Below, piece after piece: positions 1 through 4,959 of a DNA stretch of 6,269 bases; the first letter of the stretch is position 1; each line of letters starts with the position of its first letter. The position numbers and the translations under genes are program-made. This stretch comes from Bacteroidales bacterium (GTDB lineage: Bacteria > Bacteroidota > Bacteroidia > Bacteroidales > WCHB1-69). The notes under the pieces were generated by a model. It did no database searches and had not been told where the DNA came from. It saw nothing but the letters and a program-made list of their open reading frames with translations. Location of the stretch: positions 1 through 6,269 of the forward strand of contig JAQUHH010000144.1 in assembly GCA_028683685.1 (NCBI GenBank). The letters run 5' to 3'.

Positions 1-14
1 AATAAAATAAAAGA

Positions 15-30
15 TGGCACAATGCTTGCA
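15..30 (+). promoter_or_regulatory. Sigma-54 (RpoN) -24/-12 promoter
   Basis: TGGCAC (15-20), five bases, then TTGCA (26-30) matches the sigma-54 consensus TGGCAC-N5-TTGC. The invariant GG (16-17) and GC (28-29) are exactly ten bases apart, the spacing the factor needs. Transcription would start near base 41, giving a leader of about 42 bases before the ATG at 83. The housekeeping form TAnnTTTG, seen at four other starts in this window, is absent here. The enhancer site that sigma-54 promoters need would lie left of the window. Confidence 0.7.
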
Positions 31-68
31 AAATAGAATTTTAAGAAAATTAAAATCCATCAAAATAT

Positions 69-74
69 AGGAGA
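69..74 (+). promoter_or_regulatory. Shine-Dalgarno sequence
   Basis: AGGAGA lies eight bases before the ATG at 83 and fixes that start. It stands out because the other genes of the window start behind plain A/T-rich leaders without such a motif, as is common in Bacteroidota. Confidence 0.6.
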
Positions 75-82
75 ACCAAGTC

Positions 83-847
83 ATGAAAAAACATTTTATC
101 ATTTTCGCAACCATTTTGCTTTTTGCTTCCATCGGTGTTTTTGCAAAAAACTCAGAACTTTCAATTCGCTTATTCGACAACAGCGAAATAGAAGTACACT
201 TCAACAATCAAATATTATACAATTCAAACACCTATACCATTTCAAATATTCGAAGCGGAAATCATCTCCTGAAAGTTTTTAGAGTCAGACATAATGCAAA
301 TGGCAGAGTAAATCGCAGCCTGTTTTTCTCTCGTTCCATTTTTATTCCAAACAATACTTTTGTGGAAGCCATAATTGACCGAAACAGAAATCTAATTATT
401 TTAAGTGAACGTCCATCAGGAAACAATGAAACTAATAACGAAGGGAATCATGGGAATAATCATGGGAATAATCATGGGAATAATCATGGGAATAATTACA
501 ACAATAACCACGTAGATAACCATGCAAATAATCACGGAGGAAATTACGACAACGACAACAGACCCATGGAAGATTATGAATTTTCGATGCTAAAAAGCAC
601 AGTTGCTTCACAATCCTTTGATAGCAATAAACTTTCCATTGCTAAAACAGCATTAAGACGTACTAAAATTTTATCTCGTCAGACACTCGAATTAATGGAA
701 TTATTAAGTTTTGAAAGCAATAAACTTTCACTTGCAAAATATGCTTATGACTATACCATTGACAAAGGAAACTATTTTATTGTAAACAATGCTTTCAGCT
801 TTTCATCCTCTGTTGACGAATTGAGTAGATATATTTCCCGCAGGTAA
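83..847 (+). CDS. Secreted DUF4476-type protein with HGNN repeats
   Basis: A 254-residue exported protein of unknown function. Residues 1-22 form a signal peptide (KKH, hydrophobic core, likely cleavage after VFA). Residues 23-110 look like a beta-rich domain of the kind often found at the front of such proteins. Residues 117-158 are a low-complexity Asn/Gly/His linker with four exact HGNN units (123-138). Residues about 160-252 resemble DUF4476: two helical motifs of the form SF(D/E)SNKLS(I/L)AK at about 178 and 209, a LSRQTLELMELLSF segment between them, then NYF and a final ELSRYI. The start is fixed by a good ribosome site, and a sigma-54 promoter precedes it, suggesting expression on demand. 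It converges with rho. DUF4476 proteins are known in Bacteroidota but have no assigned activity; the His-rich linker could bind metal, which is only a guess. The family call is from memory of its pattern. Confidence 0.85.
   Translation: MKKHFIIFATILLFASIGVFAKNSELSIRLFDNSEIEVHFNNQILYNSNTYTISNIRSGNHLLKVFRVRHNANGRVNRSLFFSRSIFIPNNTFVEAIIDRNRNLIILSERPSGNNETNNEGNHGNNHGNNHGNNHGNNYNNNHVDNHANNHGGNYDNDNRPMEDYEFSMLKSTVASQSFDSNKLSIAKTALRRTKILSRQTLELMELLSFESNKLSLAKYAYDYTIDKGNYFIVNNAFSFSSSVDELSRYISRR
449..496 (+). repeat. Four perfect 12-base tandem repeats (HGNN codons)
   Basis: CATGGGAATAAT occurs four times without a single change (449-460, 461-472, 473-484, 485-496), after a half copy GGGAAT at 443-448. 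Each unit encodes His-Gly-Asn-Asn. Degenerate relatives (NNNH, ANNHGG) follow to about base 545. Because a unit is four codons, gain or loss of copies changes linker length without breaking the frame. Confidence 0.95.
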
Positions 848-863
848 ATAAAGTTTCATTTAC

Positions 864-901
864 AAAAAAAACTCCGGCTAAAAAGTCGGAGTTTTTTTTT
901 T
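864..901. terminator. Bidirectional intrinsic terminator
   Basis: ACTCCGGCT (871-879) pairs with AGTCGGAGT (884-892) across an AAAA loop, with one G-U pair. Ten Ts follow on the plus strand (892-901) and eight on the minus strand (complement of 864-871). It can end both the DUF4476 gene, which stops at 847, and rho, which stops at 974 on the other strand. Confidence 0.9.
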
Positions 902-973
902 ATAAACATCTGCAAGAACCAAGTTTACAATCACAGCAGAGTGATAACACAGAATTATTTATGAAATGATTTT

Positions 974-3046
974 TTACCCATTCATAGAAATTAAAAACTC
1001 ATCATTATCTTTTGTAAACTTCATTTTGTCTTTAATAAACTCCATGGCTTCGGTCGGATTCATATCTGCCAAGTGATTTCTCAAAACCCATAACCTTTGA
1101 AGAACTTCTTTTGAATGTAACAAATCATCTCTACGTGTACTAGAAGAAACAATGTCGACCGCTGGATAAATGCGTTTGTTCGACAAACGTCTATCCAATT
1201 GAAGTTCCATATTTCCTGTTCCTTTAAACTCTTCAAAAATAACCTCATCCATTTTGGAACCCGTATCAGTTAGAGCAGTGGCAATAATAGTCAAAGAGCC
1301 ACCATTTTCGATTTTACGAGCAGCCCCAAAGAAACGTTTTGGTTTTTGAAGTGCATTGGCTTCCACCCCACCCGATAAAACTTTTCCGGACGCTGGCGAA
1401 ACAGTATTGTATGCCCGTGCTAAACGAGTAATAGAATCTAACAAAATACAAACATCATGACCACATTCTACCATTCGTTTTGCTTTTTCGAGCACAATAT
1501 TAGAAATTCGAACATGACGATCGGCAGGTTCATCAAACGTAGATGCAACTACTTCGGCACGAACGCTACGCTCCATATCGGTAACCTCTTCAGGACGTTC
1601 ATCAATCAGAAGTACAATTAAATAAACTTCAGGGTGATTTGCTGCAATAGCATTCGCAATTTCTTTAAGAAGAACGGTTTTACCCGTTTTTGGTTGAGCC
1701 ACAATCAGTCCCCTCTGTCCTTTTCCGATGGGAGCAAACAAATCAATAACACGCGTAGAAATAGTTTCCAGAGAATGTCCTGTCAAACAAAGTTTTTCAT
1801 CTGGGAAAAGCGGAGTAAGATAATCAAAAGGAATACGATCTCTCACTTCTTCTGGACTTCTTCCATTAATTTCGTCCACTTTAACAAGAGGAAAATATTT
1901 TTCACCTTCTTTGGGTGGGCGAATGGTTCCCTTCACTGTATCTCCAGTTTTCAGTCCAAATAATTTTATTTGAGATTGAGAAACATAAATATCATCAGGT
2001 GAATTAAGGTAATTATAATCAGATGAACGAAGAAAACCATATCCATCATTTACAATTTCTAAAACACCTTCACTAACAATGGTTCCATTATATTCAACCG
2101 TAGTTTCTTTTTCAACAACGGGAGCTGATGGCTGTTGTTTTTTCGGTGCTTGAGAATCCTCAGAGCTTGTTTCATTGGCTTCTGCTGGAACAACCATTTC
2201 GATTGTTTTATCACCTACTTTCTTTTTAATTTCGAATTTCCGAACAGGTTTAGCATGTTTATTTTTATTCTCAATTAAAGTTTCATTATTATCCGTTGTT
2301 TCTACTTTTTCAACTTTATCAGTAATCTGATTCGTATTATCAACAACGGGAGTACCAAAGTCATTATCATCTAATATATCGGGAATCACAAAATTACGCT
2401 TTCCATAGGTATTTTCTAGCGAATTTGAATCGACATTAACATCGTCAGAGATAACATCATCAGAAAGCAAAGCATAATCCACTGGTGGAATATCAACTTC
2501 GTCAGAAATGCCCAAATCCAAATCTTCCAATAACATTTTTCGTTTAAAATCCATTTTTTCGGAAGCCGAAGCATCATCGATAACCATATCGTCTTGAAGC
2601 CAAGTTTTTTCTTTTTTAGATTCTGTTTTTTTATTTGATTTTTTATTTCTATTGTTCTTTTTCTGAACATTTTGTTTCGTTTCAATAGCTCTTGGCTCAA
2701 CTACCTTATGCTCTATTTTAACTTCTTCAACAGTTGCCTTTACAGGAATATCATTGGGTTCAATATTTTTAATTAAATCCGTTGAAGAAACGATTGTAAT
2801 TTGTTTTTTTTGAAAATTAGAACTCGCCACTGGTTTCTTTGCAATCGTTCGACGACGTCCACTCAATTGGCTCTGTTTTTTCTCTTGTTCCACAACTTCT
2901 TTGCTCGGATTTAGAGCCTGATTATCAAGAATTTTGTAAATTAGATCAAGTTTGGTAAGTTTTTCGTGTTTTTCGATGCCTAGTCCTTTAGCAATATCTT
3001 TGAGTTCGCTTAATAGCATCTCATTAAGAACATCCTTTTTATACAT
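974..3046 (-). CDS. rho: Transcription termination factor Rho with long disordered insert
   Basis: Hexameric RNA-dependent ATPase that releases RNA polymerase from transcripts. The 690 residues contain, in order: the Rho N-terminal helical domain (about 5-45); a low-complexity insert (about 46-315) with basic patches (61-81, 126-148) and an acidic stretch (151-240); the cold-shock-like RNA-binding domain (about 326-395) with GYGFLR at 335-340; and the RecA-like motor. Walker A is AQPKTGKT (450-457), the catalytic glutamate and bicyclomycin-contact arginine are E483-R484 in DERPEEV, and Walker B ends at D537 in LLDSITR. The Q-loop (GGVEANALQKPKRFFGAARK) and R-loop (TGSKMDEV) are intact. These residues sit 272 places later than in the 419-residue E. 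coli protein, so the extra length is the insert. All key residues are present, so it should be active. Such inserts are usual in Bacteroidota, and that of Bacteroides thetaiotaomicron Rho is reported to drive phase separation. No Shine-Dalgarno precedes the ATG. Confidence 0.98.
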   Translation of the reverse strand: MYKKDVLNEMLLSELKDIAKGLGIEKHEKLTKLDLIYKILDNQALNPSKEVVEQEKKQSQLSGRRRTIAKKPVASSNFQKKQITIVSSTDLIKNIEPNDIPVKATVEEVKIEHKVVEPRAIETKQNVQKKNNRNKKSNKKTESKKEKTWLQDDMVIDDASASEKMDFKRKMLLEDLDLGISDEVDIPPVDYALLSDDVISDDVNVDSNSLENTYGKRNFVIPDILDDNDFGTPVVDNTNQITDKVEKVETTDNNETLIENKNKHAKPVRKFEIKKKVGDKTIEMVVPAEANETSSEDSQAPKKQQPSAPVVEKETTVEYNGTIVSEGVLEIVNDGYGFLRSSDYNYLNSPDDIYVSQSQIKLFGLKTGDTVKGTIRPPKEGEKYFPLVKVDEINGRSPEEVRDRIPFDYLTPLFPDEKLCLTGHSLETISTRVIDLFAPIGKGQRGLIVAQPKTGKTVLLKEIANAIAANHPEVYLIVLLIDERPEEVTDMERSVRAEVVASTFDEPADRHVRISNIVLEKAKRMVECGHDVCILLDSITRLARAYNTVSPASGKVLSGGVEANALQKPKRFFGAARKIENGGSLTIIATALTDTGSKMDEVIFEEFKGTGNMELQLDRRLSNKRIYPAVDIVSSSTRRDDLLHSKEVLQRLWVLRNHLADMNPTEAMEFIKDKMKFTKDNDEFLISMNG

Positions 3047-3108
3047 AAAATAATAATTTAATAAGAATCTTAGTGTTTGATTTTCAATGATTTAAATTTG
3101 TGGGGATA

Positions 3109-3160
3109 ATTCTTCAAATAAGAAAGATACAATTATTATTTCTATAATTCTTTGAAGAAT
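3109..3160 (-). repeat. Inverted repeat in the rho leader region
   Basis: ATTCTTCAAA (3109-3118) and TTTGAAGAAT (3151-3160) are perfect ten-base inverted copies, 32 bases apart. The right copy is also part of a small palindrome, ATTCTT-TG-AAGAAT (3147-3160). If transcribed with rho, the arms could form a hairpin about 60-115 bases before the start codon, or the sites could bind a dimeric protein. A partial promoter element TATCTTTC (3129-3122, minus) lies between the arms but has no TTG at the right distance. Confidence 0.5.
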
Positions 3161-3224
3161 AAATTCATTTTCGAGCCACAAAAATAAAACTTTTTTTAAT
3201 ACCAAACAAGTTTTTAATGTTTTT

Positions 3225-3244
3225 TTTGAATCGGTAGATTCAAA
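3225..3244. repeat. Eight-base perfect hairpin between two minus-strand genes
   Basis: TTTGAATC (3225-3232) and GATTCAAA (3237-3244) pair perfectly around a four-base loop, 24 bases past the stop of the outer-membrane gene. A third, direct copy of AGATTCAA follows at 3249-3256. On the minus strand the stem is followed by As rather than Ts, so it is not a classical terminator, though it could protect the 3' end of the upstream mRNA. Confidence 0.5.
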
Positions 3245-3268
3245 CAGCAGATTCAACTTTATTACATA

Positions 3269-4201
3269 TTATTCATGCTCCATAAACAAAGCAGGACTCA
3301 CAACAATTCTAAAAATAGCAGACGGATGAATTCCAAAACTTTCGTATCCTTCAAGCGGAATACGGGACATATAGAGGTAAGCAATCGTTTCGAGGGATAA
3401 AAACGGATTGAAAGCAAATTTCACACCACCTCCCAGATATCCGCCATAACCCAATCCACCCTGACGAATTTCGTACTCCTGAACATTCGCATTCGGGATA
3501 TACGTTCGACCCGCATAAATATCAATCATGCTCAATTTTTGTTCATCAACAGCAATATACGACTCACTTACCAACGTATTACTAAAATTTAATCCAAATT
3601 CTGCCATCGGTCGAATGTTTTTTTCAGGATTAAAAGTACGAACCATGCCCACATCAATCATTGTTCGCGACTCTTTGCCAACAATTCCAAAACGAATATA
3701 ACTTCTTAAATCATTATCGAATGCAGGAAAAACTTCCACAGAAAGAAAATCTTTGGCGGTTAACTTAGTAACATTAAACTGCACATTTAGAGCCCATTCA
3801 GCCGAATAATTGTATCTAAATCCAAATCCCACATACATCGATGGAGAATAATGCATATTGCTGGATCCTTCAATAGATATAATAGAATCACGATTGTAAT
3901 TCACCCTCATATATTCCTTGATGCTTTCCCTACGATAATAATTATTAAAAACATATTTGATATTATTGACATTTCCATCAGAACCATCATAAAATTTGGC
4001 GTGTTTTTTATCTGCCAAATAAACTCCAAAGTTTCCAATAACTTCTAAGCCTTTGGGTCCAATTTCGTCCGTTTTTAGTTTCATTCCTTTCAAAGAAAAA
4101 GGAACTTTGTAATCTATTAAGGTGTCATTTGTGGCAAATACAAAAGAAAATAGCAATAAAAAAACAGAAAATAATAAAAATCGTATAGTATTATTAATCA
4201 T
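3269..4201 (-). CDS. Exported, probable outer-membrane beta-barrel protein
   Basis: No family recognised. From the ATG at 4201 the protein has 310 residues. It starts with a signal peptide (MINNTIRF, then a Leu/Phe-rich core, cleavage likely after VFA near residue 23). The rest has many short alternating strands with aromatic ends (for example MYVGFGFRYNYSAEWALNVQF, then GYGGYLGGGVKFAFNPFLSLETIAYLYM), the look of an outer-membrane barrel such as those labelled porin-like or PorT-like. The frame is open to 4225, but that first codon is TTG and lies inside the promoter's -7 element, so it cannot be the start. ATG 4213 would leave a leader of about five bases; ATG 4201 gives about 17 and is preferred. 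It reads toward rho, 222 bases away, on the same strand; whether they share a transcript is unclear. Confidence 0.8.
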   Translation of the reverse strand: MINNTIRFLLFSVFLLLFSFVFATNDTLIDYKVPFSLKGMKLKTDEIGPKGLEVIGNFGVYLADKKHAKFYDGSDGNVNNIKYVFNNYYRRESIKEYMRVNYNRDSIISIEGSSNMHYSPSMYVGFGFRYNYSAEWALNVQFNVTKLTAKDFLSVEVFPAFDNDLRSYIRFGIVGKESRTMIDVGMVRTFNPEKNIRPMAEFGLNFSNTLVSESYIAVDEQKLSMIDIYAGRTYIPNANVQEYEIRQGGLGYGGYLGGGVKFAFNPFLSLETIAYLYMSRIPLEGYESFGIHPSAIFRIVVSPALFMEHE

Positions 4202-4222
4202 TGAGTTTATCATTTTAGCTAA

Positions 4223-4251
4223 CAAAGATACAAAAAAAATATTGCTACAAA
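4223..4251 (-). promoter_or_regulatory. Bacteroidota housekeeping promoter for the barrel protein
   Basis: On the minus strand TTTG (4251-4248), 17 bases, then TATCTTTG (4230-4223) match the phylum's TTG-N17-23-TAnnTTTG form. Transcription would start near 4218, just before ATG 4213 and ATG 4201. Confidence 0.75.
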
Positions 4252-4264
4252 CTCAAAAAAATGC

Positions 4265-4293
4265 TTGTAAATAAAAAAAACTTTGTATATTTG
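4265..4293 (+). promoter_or_regulatory. Bacteroidota housekeeping promoter for tRNA-Arg
   Basis: TTG (4265-4267), 18 bases, then TATATTTG (4286-4293) match TTG-N17-23-TAnnTTTG. The expected start near 4298 lies about eight bases before the mature tRNA 5' end, so only a short leader would be trimmed by RNase P. Confidence 0.8.
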
Positions 4294-4305
4294 CACTTCC
4301 AAATT

Positions 4306-4379
4306 GGCCCCGTGGCTCAACTGAATAGAGTATCTGACTACGGATCAGAAGGTTCCAGGTTTGAATCCTGGCGGGGTCA
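4306..4379 (+). tRNA. tRNA-Arg (anticodon ACG)
   Basis: A complete 74-base cloverleaf. Acceptor GGCCCCG (4306-4312) pairs with CGGGGTC (4372-4378), with one G-U pair; discriminator A at 4379; CCA not encoded. D stem GCTC/GAGT (4315-4318, 4328-4331); anticodon stem TCTGA/TCAGA (4333-4337, 4345-4349) around loop CTACGGA with anticodon ACG at 4340-4342; T stem CCAGG/CCTGG (4355-4359, 4367-4371). A34 is normally changed to inosine by TadA, so it would read CGU, CGC and CGA. A20 (4325) and C35 (4341) are known arginine identity bases. Odd point: the D loop has GA instead of GG at 18-19, and the T loop is TTTGAAT instead of TTCGAAT, so the G19-C56 contact is replaced by A19-U56. The 15-48 pair is A-U, a known variant. 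All stems are intact, so this is a working gene. Confidence 0.98.
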
Positions 4380-4383
4380 CATT

Positions 4384-4424
4384 AAAAAAAGAGAGTTGCA
4401 GAAAATTGCAACTCTCTTTTTTTT
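4384..4424 (+). terminator. Intrinsic terminator of tRNA-Arg
   Basis: GAGAGTTGCA (4391-4400) and TGCAACTCTC (4407-4416) form a perfect ten-base stem with a six-base loop GAAAAT. Eight Ts follow (4417-4424), and As before the stem extend the pairing. It begins five bases after the tRNA end. Confidence 0.95.
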
Positions 4425-4574
4425 GAATTTTTACCAAGAATTTTGAAATTATTTGTTTTTCCCAAAATACATTCAAACCAAATTGATATTTCTAATCTAA
4501 ATACTGGCGTTTATTTTATTGAAATTGAGATTAATAATTCTATCGAACGCTTTAAACTTATTAAAGCAAACTAA
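4425..4574 (+). pseudogene. Orphan C-terminal T9SS sorting-domain remnant
   Basis: Reading from 4425, 49 codons run to a TAA at 4572-4574. The last 40 or so match the C-terminal sorting domain (type A) of proteins exported by the type IX secretion system: a hydrophobic strand, then IDISNLNTGVYFIEIE (4482-4529), then RFKLIKAN and stop. The typical pattern of this domain is a strand ending in LxxGxYfxxi and a short basic tail, all visible here. There is no start codon and no protein body: the frame runs directly into the terminator of tRNA-Arg on the left. It is therefore most likely the stump of a deleted or displaced gene. Its reading frame has kept codons free of stops, so the loss is not very old, or the piece is short enough to escape by chance. 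It indicates that the organism or a relative used the T9SS. Confidence 0.75.
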
Positions 4575-4599
4575 GAATAATATTCATTAATCTTAAGCC

Positions 4600-4655
4600 G
4601 TCCGCAATTCTTATACAAGCAAAAACGCTTTGTAAGAAATGCGGACTGTTTTTTT
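4600..4655 (+). terminator. Long imperfect hairpin with T tract
   Basis: GTCCGCA (4600-4606) pairs with TGCGGAC (4640-4646); after one A-A mismatch TTCTTA (4608-4613) pairs with TAAGAA (4633-4638), and inner bases CAAGC and GCTTTG can extend the stem with small bulges. TG and seven Ts follow (4649-4655). It lies 25 bases after the stop of the sorting-domain remnant and was probably that gene's terminator. It could also be a piece of a small mobile repeat. Confidence 0.65.
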
Positions 4656-4687
4656 AAAGTAGCTAAAACTTGAGGATTGATAATTAT

Positions 4688-4718
4688 AAAAAAAAGCCTC
4701 ACAAAGTGAAGCTTTTTT
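4688..4718 (-). terminator. Terminator hairpin behind the tRNA-Asp remnant
   Basis: On the minus strand AAAAAAGC-T-TCAC, loop TTT, GTGA-G-GC and eight Ts (complement of 4695-4688) form a hairpin with one mismatch (C4698 x A4710). It begins two bases after the tRNA-Asp-like end at 4720. Six Ts on the other side (4713-4718) would make it weakly active on the plus strand too. Confidence 0.7.
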
Positions 4719-4719
4719 G

Positions 4720-4735
4720 CGGTCCGGACGGGACT
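4720..4735 (-). pseudogene. tRNA-Asp 3'-end remnant, possible attachment site
   Basis: On the minus strand this reads AGTCCCGTCCGGACCG, which fits the last 16 bases of a Bacteroidota tRNA-Asp: the end of the T loop (AGT), the 3' T-stem half, the 3' acceptor half CCGGACC and discriminator G. A terminator follows at once. Upstream (4736 and above) no T loop, anticodon or D arm can be found. This arrangement, a bare tRNA 3' end with its terminator, is what integration into the 3' end of a tRNA gene leaves at the far end of an element. A decayed tRNA gene is the alternative. The block contains the palindrome GTCCGGAC, so a chance match is not fully excluded. Confidence 0.55.
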
Positions 4736-4911
4736 TTGTTTTCTTTTTACTATGTCCTGGTATACAGTGTCTTGCAAGTGGCTAAAAATTAATATCCCCG
4801 ATTTATCCCCTTTAATAAAGGGTCAGATTTGCATCTCAATGAACGTCTTTTCTCTCACTACAAAGATAGTAAAAAAAACTAACAATTTGCTTTATTTTTC
4901 ATTTTTAACAA
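4736..4911. other. Non-coding stretch before the zinc-ribbon gene
   Basis: No credible gene. It holds a perfect palindrome CCCTTTA-A-TAAAGGG (4808-4822) and, on the minus strand, a lone TATCTTTG (4868-4861) that looks like a -7 element but has no TTG at 17-23 bases; the nearest TTG is 14 bases away. If active, that element would read left toward the tRNA-Asp remnant. Confidence 0.5.
4808..4822. repeat. 15-base perfect palindrome
   Basis: CCCTTTA (4808-4814) and TAAAGGG (4816-4822) are perfect inverted copies around a single A. It is too tight to fold as an RNA hairpin without opening the centre, so a binding site for a dimeric regulator is more natural than a terminator. It lies about 90 bases before the promoter at 4912. 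Confidence 0.5.
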
Positions 4912-4939
4912 TTGCATTTACCATAATGTCATACATTTG
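4912..4939 (+). promoter_or_regulatory. Bacteroidota housekeeping promoter for the zinc-ribbon gene
   Basis: TTG (4912-4914), 17 bases, then TACATTTG (4932-4939) match TTG-N17-23-TAnnTTTG. The start would be near 4944, leaving a leader of about 16 A/T-rich bases without a Shine-Dalgarno before the ATG at 4960. Confidence 0.75.
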
Positions 4940-4959
4940 TTTTTTTAAAAATTTAGCAT

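Noticed and set aside
928..956. Weak inverted repeat ATCAC-AGCAGA-GTGAT near the end of rho
   Set aside because: Only five paired bases and no T tract; the strong bidirectional terminator at 864-901 explains the end of both genes.
2416..2700. Minus-strand frame of 94 codons inside rho
   Set aside because: It is a shifted reading of the low-complexity rho insert; Lys/Leu/Met-rich without structure.
3122..3129. Possible rho promoter TATCTTTC on the minus strand
   Set aside because: One base off the -7 form and no TTG 17-23 bases upstream, so it was not called as a promoter.
3851..4048. Plus-strand frame of 65 codons opposite the barrel gene
   Set aside because: Antisense shadow of a signal-peptide-bearing gene with its own promoter; Ile/His-rich and without a ribosome site.
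4261..4446. Plus-strand frame of 61 codons over the tRNA-Arg gene
   Set aside because: It covers the promoter, the whole tRNA and its terminator, so it is a by-product of the RNA gene.
4571..4777. Minus-strand frame of 68 codons across the hairpins and tRNA-Asp remnant
   Set aside because: It translates both terminator stems and the tRNA remnant, has no ribosome site or recognised motif, and low-complexity coding of such stems is a common false gene.
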